Below are positions 1 through 8,838 of a stretch of 8,838 bases of DNA, piece after piece. The notes under the pieces are model-generated. The model saw nothing but the letters and a program-made list of their open reading frames with translations. It was not told the origin of the DNA and did not search any database. This DNA comes from Sulfuritalea sp. (GTDB lineage Bacteria > Pseudomonadota > Gammaproteobacteria > Burkholderiales > Rhodocyclaceae). The stretch spans positions 1 through 8,838 of the forward strand of contig JAIPCS010000137.1 in assembly GCA_021738105.1 (NCBI GenBank), in the 5' to 3' direction. The position numbers and the translations under genes were made by a program. Within the stretch, counting starts at the first letter, position 1; each line of letters begins with the position of its first letter.

Positions 1-2120
1 TGGCATTCCTTGAGGAGTGGCCGGCGGTGGCTGCTGCCGCCAGTGGCGATCAGGAACCCCTGTTGCCGCAGGTGATGGGTGCCATTCGCGCCATGCAGAA
101 ATCGCCCAACAGCAAGGCCATTACACCCTTCCTGCAAACCCTTGCCGCCGTCGCGCGGCGGCTGCAATCGGCCGAGCAGGTCGAACTCTACATCGACATT
201 GCCCTGAATCTGATGCAGCGCACTTCGGGATCGATCCATGGGCATCACACCACCTTTCCCAGCCCGGGTCTGCCGCATTTTTTTGACCAGGCACCACGCC
301 TGCTGGATCTGTTGTCCTCGGCCGGTCTGAGAAACTGGACGGACTACGGCATTCGCAATTACGCCAGTCATCCGGAACGGCAGGAGGACTATTTTCGACT
401 CGATTCCGCGGACAGTCGTGCAGTGGTGCAGCGTGAACGTCATGGCACGCTTTTCGTCGACGTCGAACGCTCACTCGACCTATATCTGCGGGCGCTTTGG
501 CGAGACAGCGAACAATTGGTGCCGTACTCGACCGCCTTCGATGAATTGCGCAAGCCGATCCCCTACTACGACAGGCTCGGCATGCGTGTGCCGGATGTGT
601 ATGACGATGCGCACGGTCCCGCCGGGATAGTCAGCGGGCTCGACCGCTATCGCGCGGTACTTGCGCACATGGTCGGGCATCGTCGCTGGAGCGGTCAGAT
701 CATTGCCGACAACTACAGTCCCTTCCAGCGCATGGCGGTGGAGTTCTTCGAGGACTGCCGCATCGATACCCTGCTGATGCGCGAATATCCCGGGTTGCGG
801 CGTGTTTTTTTGGCGCTGCACCCTTTACCCGACGAGACTGAGTGCGATCCGGAAACCACCTCGTGCCTGCGCCACCGACTCGCCATGCTGTCCTACGCCT
901 TGCTCGATCCACAGCACTCCTACACAAACCCCCAACTGCTTGAATTCGTCGCGCGTTTTTACGAAACGCTGGGAGAGAGCATCTCAAGTACGCGCGAGAT
1001 GGCTGATCTGGCGCTCTCCTACGTTGCCCGCACACGGCGCCAGAGCGACCAGTTCGCCAAGGTTCATTTCGACAACACGGTCATCGACTACCGCGACGAC
1101 AACCGCCATCTGTGGCAGTACATCGAGGACAGCGACGATGAAGAGTTTTTCGATGATCCCGACAAGCAGAACAGGAAGCCGGCCGAAGTCCAGTCTCTGC
1201 CACCGCGCCGCTATCCGGAGTGGGATTTCCAGTCGCAAACCTACCGGCCTGACTGGGCCTGTGTTTACGAAGCCCTGCATCCTTCCGGCAGTGCCACAGA
1301 CATTGACCGCCTGCTGGAAAAACATGCGGCGCTCGCCCGGCATCTGAAGCGCCTGCTCGATCTGCTCAAGCCGCAGGACAAGGTACGCATCCGCTATCAG
1401 GAGGAGGGTAGCGATCTTGATCTCGATGTCGCGATCAGCTCTTTGATCGACTACAAGTGCGGTGTGGCACCGGACCCGCGCATCAACATGAGCCATCGCA
1501 CGGATGGCCGCAACATCGAGGTCCTGCTGTTGCTCGACTTGTCGGAATCGCTGAACCAGAAGGTTCCCAAAGGGACGCATCGCGCTGGTGCTGGCGGGAC
1601 GGCGGGGCAGACCGTATTGGAACTCAGCCAGGAAGCCGTGTCCTTGCTGGCCTGGGCCATTGATTGCCTCGGCGACCCGTTTGCCATCGCCGGCTTTCAT
1701 TCCAACACTCGCCACGAAGTTCGCTACCAGCATATCAAGGGCTTTTCCGAGCGATGGGACGACGGGGTCAAAGCACGTCTGGCTGCCATGCAGGCCGGAT
1801 GGTCAACCCGTATGGGCGCAGCACTGCGCCACGCCGGCCATTATTTATCAGCGCGCAAGGCCGACAAGAAAATCCTGCTATTACTGACAGACGGCGAACC
1901 GGCTGATATCGATAGTCCCGATCCTGGTCATCTGCGCGCCGACGCGAAGAAGGCCGTGGAGGAACTGGCGGCAAAGGGTGTCACCACCTTCTGCCTGAGT
2001 CTCGATCCGCAGGCCGACGACTACGTGCGTGAGATTTTCGGCAAACGCTGGCGGGTACTTGATCGCATCGAGCGTCTGCCCGAAACGCTGCCGACCTTGT
2101 ATATGGAGCTGACCCGATAG
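1..2120 (+). CDS. cbbO: Rubisco activation protein CbbO, VWA-domain subunit (5' partial)
   Basis: CbbO is the adaptor subunit that works with the MoxR-type AAA+ ATPase CbbQ to remove inhibitory sugar phosphates from Rubisco in the cytoplasm. The frame is open from base 3 to a TAG at 2118-2120 with no start in view, so the N-terminus lies upstream; 705 residues are visible, against roughly 770 for the family as I recall it. Residue numbers here count from base 3. The C-terminal third is a VWA domain with a complete MIDAS metal site: DLSES (D512, bases 1536-1550), Thr602 in WSTRMG, and Asp630 in LLLLTDGEPAD. The central part has the FFEDCRIDTLLMREYPGLRR block typical of CbbO/NorD proteins. An acidic patch at residues 373-387 and a Gly-rich insert (bases 1572-1607) just after the MIDAS strand are also visible. 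NorD is a paralogue, but the following Calvin-cycle genes favour CbbO. The frame is intact. Confidence 0.93.
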   Translation, partial: AFLEEWPAVAAAASGDQEPLLPQVMGAIRAMQKSPNSKAITPFLQTLAAVARRLQSAEQVELYIDIALNLMQRTSGSIHGHHTTFPSPGLPHFFDQAPRLLDLLSSAGLRNWTDYGIRNYASHPERQEDYFRLDSADSRAVVQRERHGTLFVDVERSLDLYLRALWRDSEQLVPYSTAFDELRKPIPYYDRLGMRVPDVYDDAHGPAGIVSGLDRYRAVLAHMVGHRRWSGQIIADNYSPFQRMAVEFFEDCRIDTLLMREYPGLRRVFLALHPLPDETECDPETTSCLRHRLAMLSYALLDPQHSYTNPQLLEFVARFYETLGESISSTREMADLALSYVARTRRQSDQFAKVHFDNTVIDYRDDNRHLWQYIEDSDDEEFFDDPDKQNRKPAEVQSLPPRRYPEWDFQSQTYRPDWACVYEALHPSGSATDIDRLLEKHAALARHLKRLLDLLKPQDKVRIRYQEEGSDLDLDVAISSLIDYKCGVAPDPRINMSHRTDGRNIEVLLLLDLSESLNQKVPKGTHRAGAGGTAGQTVLELSQEAVSLLAWAIDCLGDPFAIAGFHSNTRHEVRYQHIKGFSERWDDGVKARLAAMQAGWSTRMGAALRHAGHYLSARKADKKILLLLTDGEPADIDSPDPGHLRADAKKAVEELAAKGVTTFCLSLDPQADDYVREIFGKRWRVLDRIERLPETLPTLYMELTR

Positions 2121-2349
2121 GCTCCTTTGACCGGGTCCCGGAATCGTCAAACAGTTGACTTATTTGAAGGATAAGAAAAAGTGAATGGTGCTTATAGGTC
2201 GATCCGATTACATTGACTGTCTACAAGGACGGTGGGAGTGCCGTCGCTGTGGTACGGGTCAGTGACATGGGCTATTCGCCGGGACGATACCCGCTGAATC
2301 ATATTTCAGCGCAGCGAGAACAAGGACAACAATCCAGGGAGCAGGACAC
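2121..2349 (+). other. Intergenic gap between cbbO and fbp
   Basis: This is 229 nt without a convincing gene. It holds a small imperfect hairpin right after cbbO (listed separately), two TTGACT hexamers (2155-2160 and 2214-2219) without a well-spaced -10 partner, and a short open frame from 2198 to 2374 that runs into fbp and has no good start. AGGGAG at 2336-2341 is the fbp ribosome binding site. The length suggests a regulatory or processing role, or decayed sequence, but no promoter can be assigned with confidence. Confidence 0.6.
2126..2151 (+). other. Imperfect hairpin just downstream of cbbO
   Basis: TTTGACCGG (2126-2134) can pair with CCG (2138-2140) plus GTCAAA (2146-2151), leaving a GTC loop and a five-base GAATC bulge on the 3' side. 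It begins 5 nt after the cbbO stop. No U-run follows directly, so it is a poor intrinsic terminator. It could instead mark a processing or stabilising site at the 3' end of the upstream part of the transcript. This is inference from base pairing only. Confidence 0.3.
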
Positions 2350-3441
2350 ATGCAACACGGACGAATCACGCTGACGCGCTACACCATCGAAGAGGAGCAC
2401 AAACATCCGGGCGCCTCTGGCGAGTTTTCCGGCCTGCTCAACTCGCTGGCCACCGCAATCAAGATCATTTCCAATCAGGTGAACAAAGGTGCATTGGCCG
2501 GGACGCTGGGCAATGCCGGCGGCGACGAAACCTCAGTCAATGTCCAGGGCGAGGTGCAAAAGACTCTGGATGTTCTGAGCAATGAGGTCATGCTCCAGGA
2601 AAATCAGTGGAATGGTCATCTGGCCGGAATGGCCTCCGAGGAAATGGAGGGGGTGTACAGCATTCCCGATCACTGCCGGCGCGGCAAGTATCTGCTGGTC
2701 TTTGATCCCCTGGACGGCAGTTCCAACATTGACGTAAATCTGACCGTAGGGACGGTCTTTTCCATCCTGCGCGCCCCGAATCCCGGCGACAACGCCACCC
2801 TTGAAGATTTCCTGCAGCCAGGCACGGAACAGGTCTGCGCCGGTCTCGCGCTGTATGGACCATCGACCATGCTGGTGCTGACTACCGGCGACGGAGTCGA
2901 CGGATTTACCCTGGACCGGGACATCGGCGCCTTCATCCTCACGCATCCCCGGATGCGCATTCCAGTCGATGCCCATGAATTCGCCATCAATGCGTCAAAT
3001 GAACGTTTCTGGGAACCTCCGGTGAAGCGCTATGTGGCTGAGTGTCTGGCAGGCAAAACCGGCCCCAGAGCCAAGGATTTCAACATGCGATGGGTCGCAT
3101 CCCTGGTCGCGGAAACGTTCCGTATTCTGACGCGCGGCGGCATTTTCATGTACCCAAAAGACAACAAGGATCCGACCAAGCCGGGACGGTTGCGCTTGAT
3201 GTACGAAGCCAATCCGATTGCTTTCATCATCGAACAGGCGGGCGGGGTTGCCACCACCGGCCGCGAGAGGATCATGGAAGTTCCTCCGGCGGATTTGCAT
3301 CAACGCGTGCCACTCATCTTTGGTTCGAAGAACGAAGTCGAGCGCGTCTCCTGCTATCACTCGGAGTACGCCAGCGGCAAGGAGCCGGATACGTTCGAAT
3401 CGCCCTTGTTCTCTACGCGATCCTTGTTCCGGACTCAATAA
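2350..3441 (+). CDS. fbp: Fructose-1,6-bisphosphatase class I (CbbF)
   Basis: It hydrolyses fructose-1,6-bisphosphate to fructose-6-phosphate plus phosphate in the cytosol, an irreversible step of RuBP regeneration and of gluconeogenesis. The 363-residue protein has the class I signatures: the metal-binding E97-E98 pair, [10 protein letters not shown] with D119 and D122, the substrate loop NERFWEP around residue 217, and [14 protein letters not shown] with the last metal ligand E286. It is about 30 residues longer than E. coli Fbp (332 aa). Most of the excess is a C-terminal tail of roughly 22 residues ending [13 protein letters not shown]. The start is supported by AGGGAG at 2336-2341, 8 nt upstream of the ATG. 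It is not the bifunctional SBPase/FBPase (class II, GlpX-like) type. prk follows after 15 nt, so the two are almost certainly co-transcribed. Confidence 0.97.
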   Translation: MQHGRITLTRYTIEEEHKHPGASGEFSGLLNSLATAIKIISNQVNKGALAGTLGNAGGDETSVNVQGEVQKTLDVLSNEVMLQENQWNGHLAGMASEEMEGVYSIPDHCRRGKYLLVFDPLDGSSNIDVNLTVGTVFSILRAPNPGDNATLEDFLQPGTEQVCAGLALYGPSTMLVLTTGDGVDGFTLDRDIGAFILTHPRMRIPVDAHEFAINASNERFWEPPVKRYVAECLAGKTGPRAKDFNMRWVASLVAETFRILTRGGIFMYPKDNKDPTKPGRLRLMYEANPIAFIIEQAGGVATTGRERIMEVPPADLHQRVPLIFGSKNEVERVSCYHSEYASGKEPDTFESPLFSTRSLFRTQ

Positions 3442-3456
3442 ACCCAGGAGATTCGC

Positions 3457-4329
3457 ATGTCGGTAAAGCATCCCATCGTTGCCATCACCGGATCGTCCGG
3501 AGCAGGCACATCCACTGTCACCAAGTCTTTCGACCTGGTGTTTCGCCGCGAGAACCTCAAGGCAGCCATTGTCGAGGGCGATTCCTTTCATCGCTTCGAC
3601 CGCAAGGCCATGAAAGTGGCCGCCGAAGAAGCGCGACTCCAGGGCAACAATCATTTCAGTCACTTCGGCCCTGATGCCAATTTGCTCGAAGAGCTTGCCG
3701 GTTTGTTCAAGACCTACGGTGAAACGGGTACTGGCAAGGTGCGCAAGTATTTGCACAATGCAGACGAGGCAGCGCCCTATGGTCAGCAATCGGGTGAGTT
3801 CACGCCCTGGGAGGACCTGCCCGGCGACACTGATTTGATGTTCTACGAAGGTTTGCACGGAGCGGCCGTGACCGAAACCGCGAACGTTGCAAAAGAAGCC
3901 GATCTGCTGGTCGGGGTCGTGCCCATCATCAACCTCGAATGGATTCAGAAGCTGCAGCGGGACAAGAGCCAGCGTGGATATTCGACGGAGGCCGTGGTGG
4001 ATACCGTTCTGCGTCGCATGCCGGACTACGTTAACTACATAACGCCACAATTCTCGCGGACACACATCAACTTTCAACGCGTGCCGACGGTCGATACGTC
4101 CAATCCGTTTATCGCTCGCGATATTCCGACGGCGGATGAAAGCTTTGTAGTCATCCGTTTTGCCAACCCGAAAGGAATCGACTTTCCTTACCTGCTCTCG
4201 ATGGTGCAGGGCTCTTTCATGTCCCGGCCCAACATCATCGTGGTACCTGGCGGGAAAATGGAACTGGCGATGCAATTGATTTTTACGCCCTTGATTCTGC
4301 GCATGATGGAGAACCGCAAGAGGGCATGA
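3457..4329 (+). CDS. prk: Phosphoribulokinase, proteobacterial type (CbbP)
   Basis: It phosphorylates ribulose-5-phosphate with ATP to give ribulose-1,5-bisphosphate, the CO2 acceptor for Rubisco; the enzyme is diagnostic of the Calvin cycle. The 290-residue length matches the octameric bacterial class rather than the longer plant/cyanobacterial one. Visible features are the P-loop GSSGAGTST at residues 12-20, the catalytic base Asp42 in EGDSFHRFDR, Glu131 in YEGLHGA, and K165-R168-D169 followed by R173. These positions coincide with the numbering of the Rhodobacter sphaeroides enzyme. Arg31, Arg221, Arg234 and Arg257, linked in that enzyme to the allosteric site, are also present, so activation by NADH and inhibition by AMP is a reasonable inference. 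The start is fixed by AGGAG at 3446-3450, 6 nt before the ATG. No plant-type redox cysteine insert is seen. Confidence 0.97.
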   Translation: MSVKHPIVAITGSSGAGTSTVTKSFDLVFRRENLKAAIVEGDSFHRFDRKAMKVAAEEARLQGNNHFSHFGPDANLLEELAGLFKTYGETGTGKVRKYLHNADEAAPYGQQSGEFTPWEDLPGDTDLMFYEGLHGAAVTETANVAKEADLLVGVVPIINLEWIQKLQRDKSQRGYSTEAVVDTVLRRMPDYVNYITPQFSRTHINFQRVPTVDTSNPFIARDIPTADESFVVIRFANPKGIDFPYLLSMVQGSFMSRPNIIVVPGGKMELAMQLIFTPLILRMMENRKRA

Positions 4330-4499
4330 CCGATAGCAAATCAAGCACCTACGTTTGGTTTTGGCTTTTTGTCGATACCAACTGCATCGGTTTCCACTAA
4401 AGCACCGTTTTTCAAACTAGCGCGATCCACCCGGTTTCGCCGATAATACCGGGTCAAACTGACGGAGTTCAGCCCGTCACTCAACTTTCGAAAACTGCC
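4330..4499 (+). other. Intergenic gap between prk and tkt
   Basis: This is 170 nt, more A+T-rich than the flanking genes, with a T-rich stretch at 4354-4370 and a perfect inverted repeat at 4429-4454. I see no gene. GATAAT at 4442-4447 resembles a -10 box, but there is no -35 element at proper spacing, so a separate tkt promoter is possible rather than shown. The 20 nt before the tkt ATG contain no recognisable SD sequence. Confidence 0.55.
4429..4454 (+). repeat. Perfect 7-bp inverted repeat upstream of tkt
   Basis: ACCCGGT (4429-4435) and ACCGGGT (4448-4454) are exact reverse complements separated by 12 nt (TTCGCCGATAAT). The centre lies about 58 nt before the tkt start. With no T-run after it, it does not look like a terminator. 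It could be a protein-binding operator or an RNA stem near the tkt leader. The -10-like GATAAT falls inside the loop. Confidence 0.45.
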
Positions 4500-7569
<3,070 letters not shown>

Positions 7570-7583
7570 ATATACTCAAACAG

Positions 7584-7658
7584 CACCAAGCACAGAGACA
7601 CAGAGAAAAAATATCAGAAAGGTTTTTGATTTCTCTGCGTCCCTGTGTCTCTGTGGTG
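7584..7658 (+). repeat. Long imperfect palindrome, CACAGAGACACAG type, between gap and pgk
   Basis: The left arm CACAGAGACACAG (7591-7603) is the exact reverse complement of CTGTGTCTCTGTG (7643-7655), 13 bp. A further inner pairing joins AGAGAAA (7602-7608) to TTTCTCT (7630-7636), and CACC (7584-7587) echoes GGTG (7655-7658) on the outside. The right arm carries an extra CGTCCCT-like segment (7638-7644), so the hairpin has an asymmetric bulge. The purine-rich/pyrimidine-rich arms differ sharply in composition from the flanking genes. I recall similar CACAGAGACACAGAG tracts scattered between genes in many environmental bacteria, which would make this a dispersed, MITE- or REP-like repeat, but I could not search for other copies. 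In the gap-pgk transcript it could fold into a stem that affects mRNA stability or pgk translation. Confidence 0.7.
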
Positions 7659-7668
7659 AAAGGTTTTT
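7617..7668 (+). repeat. 11-bp direct repeat bracketing the right arm of the palindrome
   Basis: GAAAGGTTTTT occurs at 7617-7627 and again at 7658-7668, separated by the 30-nt pyrimidine-rich right arm. The second copy contains the likely SD of pgk. The arrangement suggests a duplication linked to the arrival or rearrangement of the repeat. It is not a simple target-site duplication, because the left arm lies outside the pair. Confidence 0.6.
7659..7663 (+). promoter_or_regulatory. Probable ribosome binding site of pgk
   Basis: AAAGG lies 10 nt before the pgk ATG and is the only purine-rich candidate close to it. It sits directly next to the palindrome and within the second copy of the direct repeat, so folding of the stem could change its accessibility. 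It is weaker than the AAGGAG of gap. Confidence 0.5.
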
Positions 7669-7673
7669 ACGCA

Positions 7674-8838
7674 ATGACATTCAAACGTATTACCGATTTC
7701 GAGCTTCAGGGCAAGCGTGTTTTCATTCGTGCCGATCTCAATGTGCCGGTCAAGAATGGCAAAGTGACTTCCGACGCCCGAATTACCGCTTCGATGCCGA
7801 CCATCACGCACTGCCTCAGGGCCGGAGCCCGCGTAATGGTGACCTCGCATCTTGGCCGCCCGGAGGAGGGCGTGTATGCCGAGGAAAACTCGCTCAAGCC
7901 GGTCGCCGAAGTCATGTCGGCGCAGTTGGGCAAGACTGTGCGAGTGATCAGGGACTGGGTCGATGGGGGCACATGGATCAACGAGATCGCCGAGGGCGAA
8001 GTGGTGTTGCTGGAAAATTGCCGCTTCAATAAAGGCGAGAAGAAAAATCTTGAAGCGACGGCCCGCAAATACGCTGCTCTTTGTGACATTTTCGTGATGG
8101 ATGCTTTCGGCACCGCGCATCGCGCCGAGGCCTCAACCTACGGCATTGCGCAGTTCGCTCCCGCAGCCTGTGCGGGCCTGCTGGTCGCCGGAGAGCTTGA
8201 AGCACTGACAAAAGCCCTTGGCGACCCTGCACGGCCCATGGTGGCCATTGTCGGCGGATCCAAGGTTTCGACCAAGTTGACAGTGCTCGAGTCGCTGTCC
8301 GAGAAAGTCGATCAGTTGGTGGTCGGTGGCGGCATCCCCACCACCTCCCTTAAAGCCACCGGCAATAACGTCGGCAAGTCGCTGTGTGAGGACGACCTGG
8401 TACCAACCGCCCAAGCGCTGATTAAGAAAATGACCGCACGGGGAGCCACCATCCCGATCGCCGTTGACGTGGTCTGTGGCAAGAAGTTCGACGCAGCGGA
8501 ACCTGCAGTGGCAAAGGATGCTTCTGCGGTAGCGGACGATGACATGATTTTCGACATCGGCCCGAAATCGGCGCAGGAGTTGGTCGACATCATCATGAAG
8601 GCCGGCACGGTGGTCTGGAATGGCCCGGTCGGTGTGTTCGAGTTCGACCAGTTCGGCGAAGGCACCAAGGCCATCGCCATGGCCATCGCCAATACCAAAG
8701 CTTTTACTCTGGCCGGAGGCGGCGATACCATCGCCGCAATCCAGAAGTACGACATCTACGACAAGGTGTCCTATATATCAACTGCCGGCGGCGCCTTCCT
8801 TGAGTTCCTTGAACGCAAGAAGCTGCCAGCCGTGGATA
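7674..8838 (+). CDS. pgk: Phosphoglycerate kinase (CbbK), 3' partial
   Basis: It phosphorylates 3-phosphoglycerate, the Rubisco product, with ATP to give 1,3-bisphosphoglycerate for Gap. The frame is open from the ATG to the window edge, giving 388 residues with no stop; typical bacterial Pgk is about 390-400 aa, so only a few C-terminal residues are missing. Visible motifs are RADLNVPV (R19, D21, N23), Arg36, SHLGRP (H59, R62), [10 protein letters not shown] (R117), DAFGTAHR (R150), GGSKVSTK (K197, K201), WNGPVGVFE and the nucleotide loop GGGDT (348-352). One oddity is that the normally conserved GGGIANTF stretch reads GGGIPTTS (residues 218-225), three adjacent departures from consensus with the frame kept. 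The ATG is preceded by AAAGG at 7659-7663. It is presumably co-transcribed with gap despite the 104-nt repeat-bearing gap; an aldolase or pyruvate kinase gene often follows in such operons. Confidence 0.97.
   Translation, partial: MTFKRITDFELQGKRVFIRADLNVPVKNGKVTSDARITASMPTITHCLRAGARVMVTSHLGRPEEGVYAEENSLKPVAEVMSAQLGKTVRVIRDWVDGGTWINEIAEGEVVLLENCRFNKGEKKNLEATARKYAALCDIFVMDAFGTAHRAEASTYGIAQFAPAACAGLLVAGELEALTKALGDPARPMVAIVGGSKVSTKLTVLESLSEKVDQLVVGGGIPTTSLKATGNNVGKSLCEDDLVPTAQALIKKMTARGATIPIAVDVVCGKKFDAAEPAVAKDASAVADDDMIFDIGPKSAQELVDIIMKAGTVVWNGPVGVFEFDQFGEGTKAIAMAIANTKAFTLAGGGDTIAAIQKYDIYDKVSYISTAGGAFLEFLERKKLPAVD

Noticed and set aside
984..1733. Antisense open frame of 249 codons opposite cbbO
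   Set aside because: It lies wholly inside cbbO and shows no family features or independent start signals.
2155..2197. Sigma-70-like promoter from TTGACT (2155-2160) with TTATAG (2192-2197)
   Set aside because: The spacer is about 31 nt, far outside the usual 16-18, and no better -10 sits at the right distance.
2995..4344. Long antisense open frame of 449 codons opposite fbp and prk
   Set aside because: It overlaps two certain genes and resembles no protein family I recognise. Its openness follows from the codon bias of the sense strand.
4338..4370. Possible intrinsic terminator after prk
   Set aside because: AAATCAA (4338-4344) can pair with TTGGTTT (4355-4361) only through A-U pairs and one G-U. 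The T-run at 4366-4370 is displaced from the stem, so it is too weak to call.
7584..7658. CRISPR array or rho-independent terminator in the gap-pgk gap
   Set aside because: There is one palindrome, not a series of equal repeats with spacers. The T-runs are short and interrupted and lie between or after the arms without a compact GC stem directly before them.

Overview
The window is a stretch of a Calvin-Benson-Bassham (cbb) carbon-fixation operon. All genes are on the + strand, in the order cbbO (5' end cut off) - fbp/cbbF - prk/cbbP - tkt/cbbT - gap/cbbG - pgk/cbbK (3' end cut off by the window edge, probably by only a few residues). The G+C-rich codon use, the proteobacterial (octameric, non-plant) phosphoribulokinase and the presence of CbbO point to a chemolithoautotrophic or facultatively autotrophic proteobacterium, most likely a betaproteobacterium. 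A finer placement (for example Rhodocyclales or Nitrosomonadales) is only a guess from gene order, and I could not run a search.

Layout. Bases 1-2120: CbbO, the von Willebrand A (VWA) subunit of the CbbQ/CbbO Rubisco activase; it implies that cbbQ and a Rubisco gene (cbbM or cbbLS) lie just upstream. 2121-2349: a non-coding gap with a small imperfect hairpin and a short unexplained open frame. 2350-3441 and 3457-4329: fructose-1,6-bisphosphatase and phosphoribulokinase, 15 nt apart. 4330-4499: a second non-coding gap with a perfect 7-bp inverted repeat and no obvious Shine-Dalgarno (SD) sequence for the next gene. 4500-6548: transketolase. 6571-7569: glyceraldehyde-3-phosphate dehydrogenase (GAPDH), with a strong SD. 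7570-7673: a repeat-derived gap holding a long imperfect palindrome made of CACAGAGACACAG-type arms, plus an 11-bp direct repeat whose second copy supplies the apparent SD of the last gene. 7674-8838: phosphoglycerate kinase.

Together the genes cover Rubisco maintenance (CbbO), reduction of 3-phosphoglycerate (Pgk, Gap) and regeneration of ribulose-1,5-bisphosphate (Fbp, Tkt, Prk). Missing from the window are Rubisco, CbbQ, the regulator CbbR, aldolase, phosphopentose epimerase and isomerase; some of these probably flank it. Every gene reads as intact where visible, with catalytic residues in place.

I see no new multi-gene system here. The items most worth a second look are the palindromic repeat between gap and pgk, a non-consensus patch in a highly conserved Pgk motif, and the two intergenic gaps.
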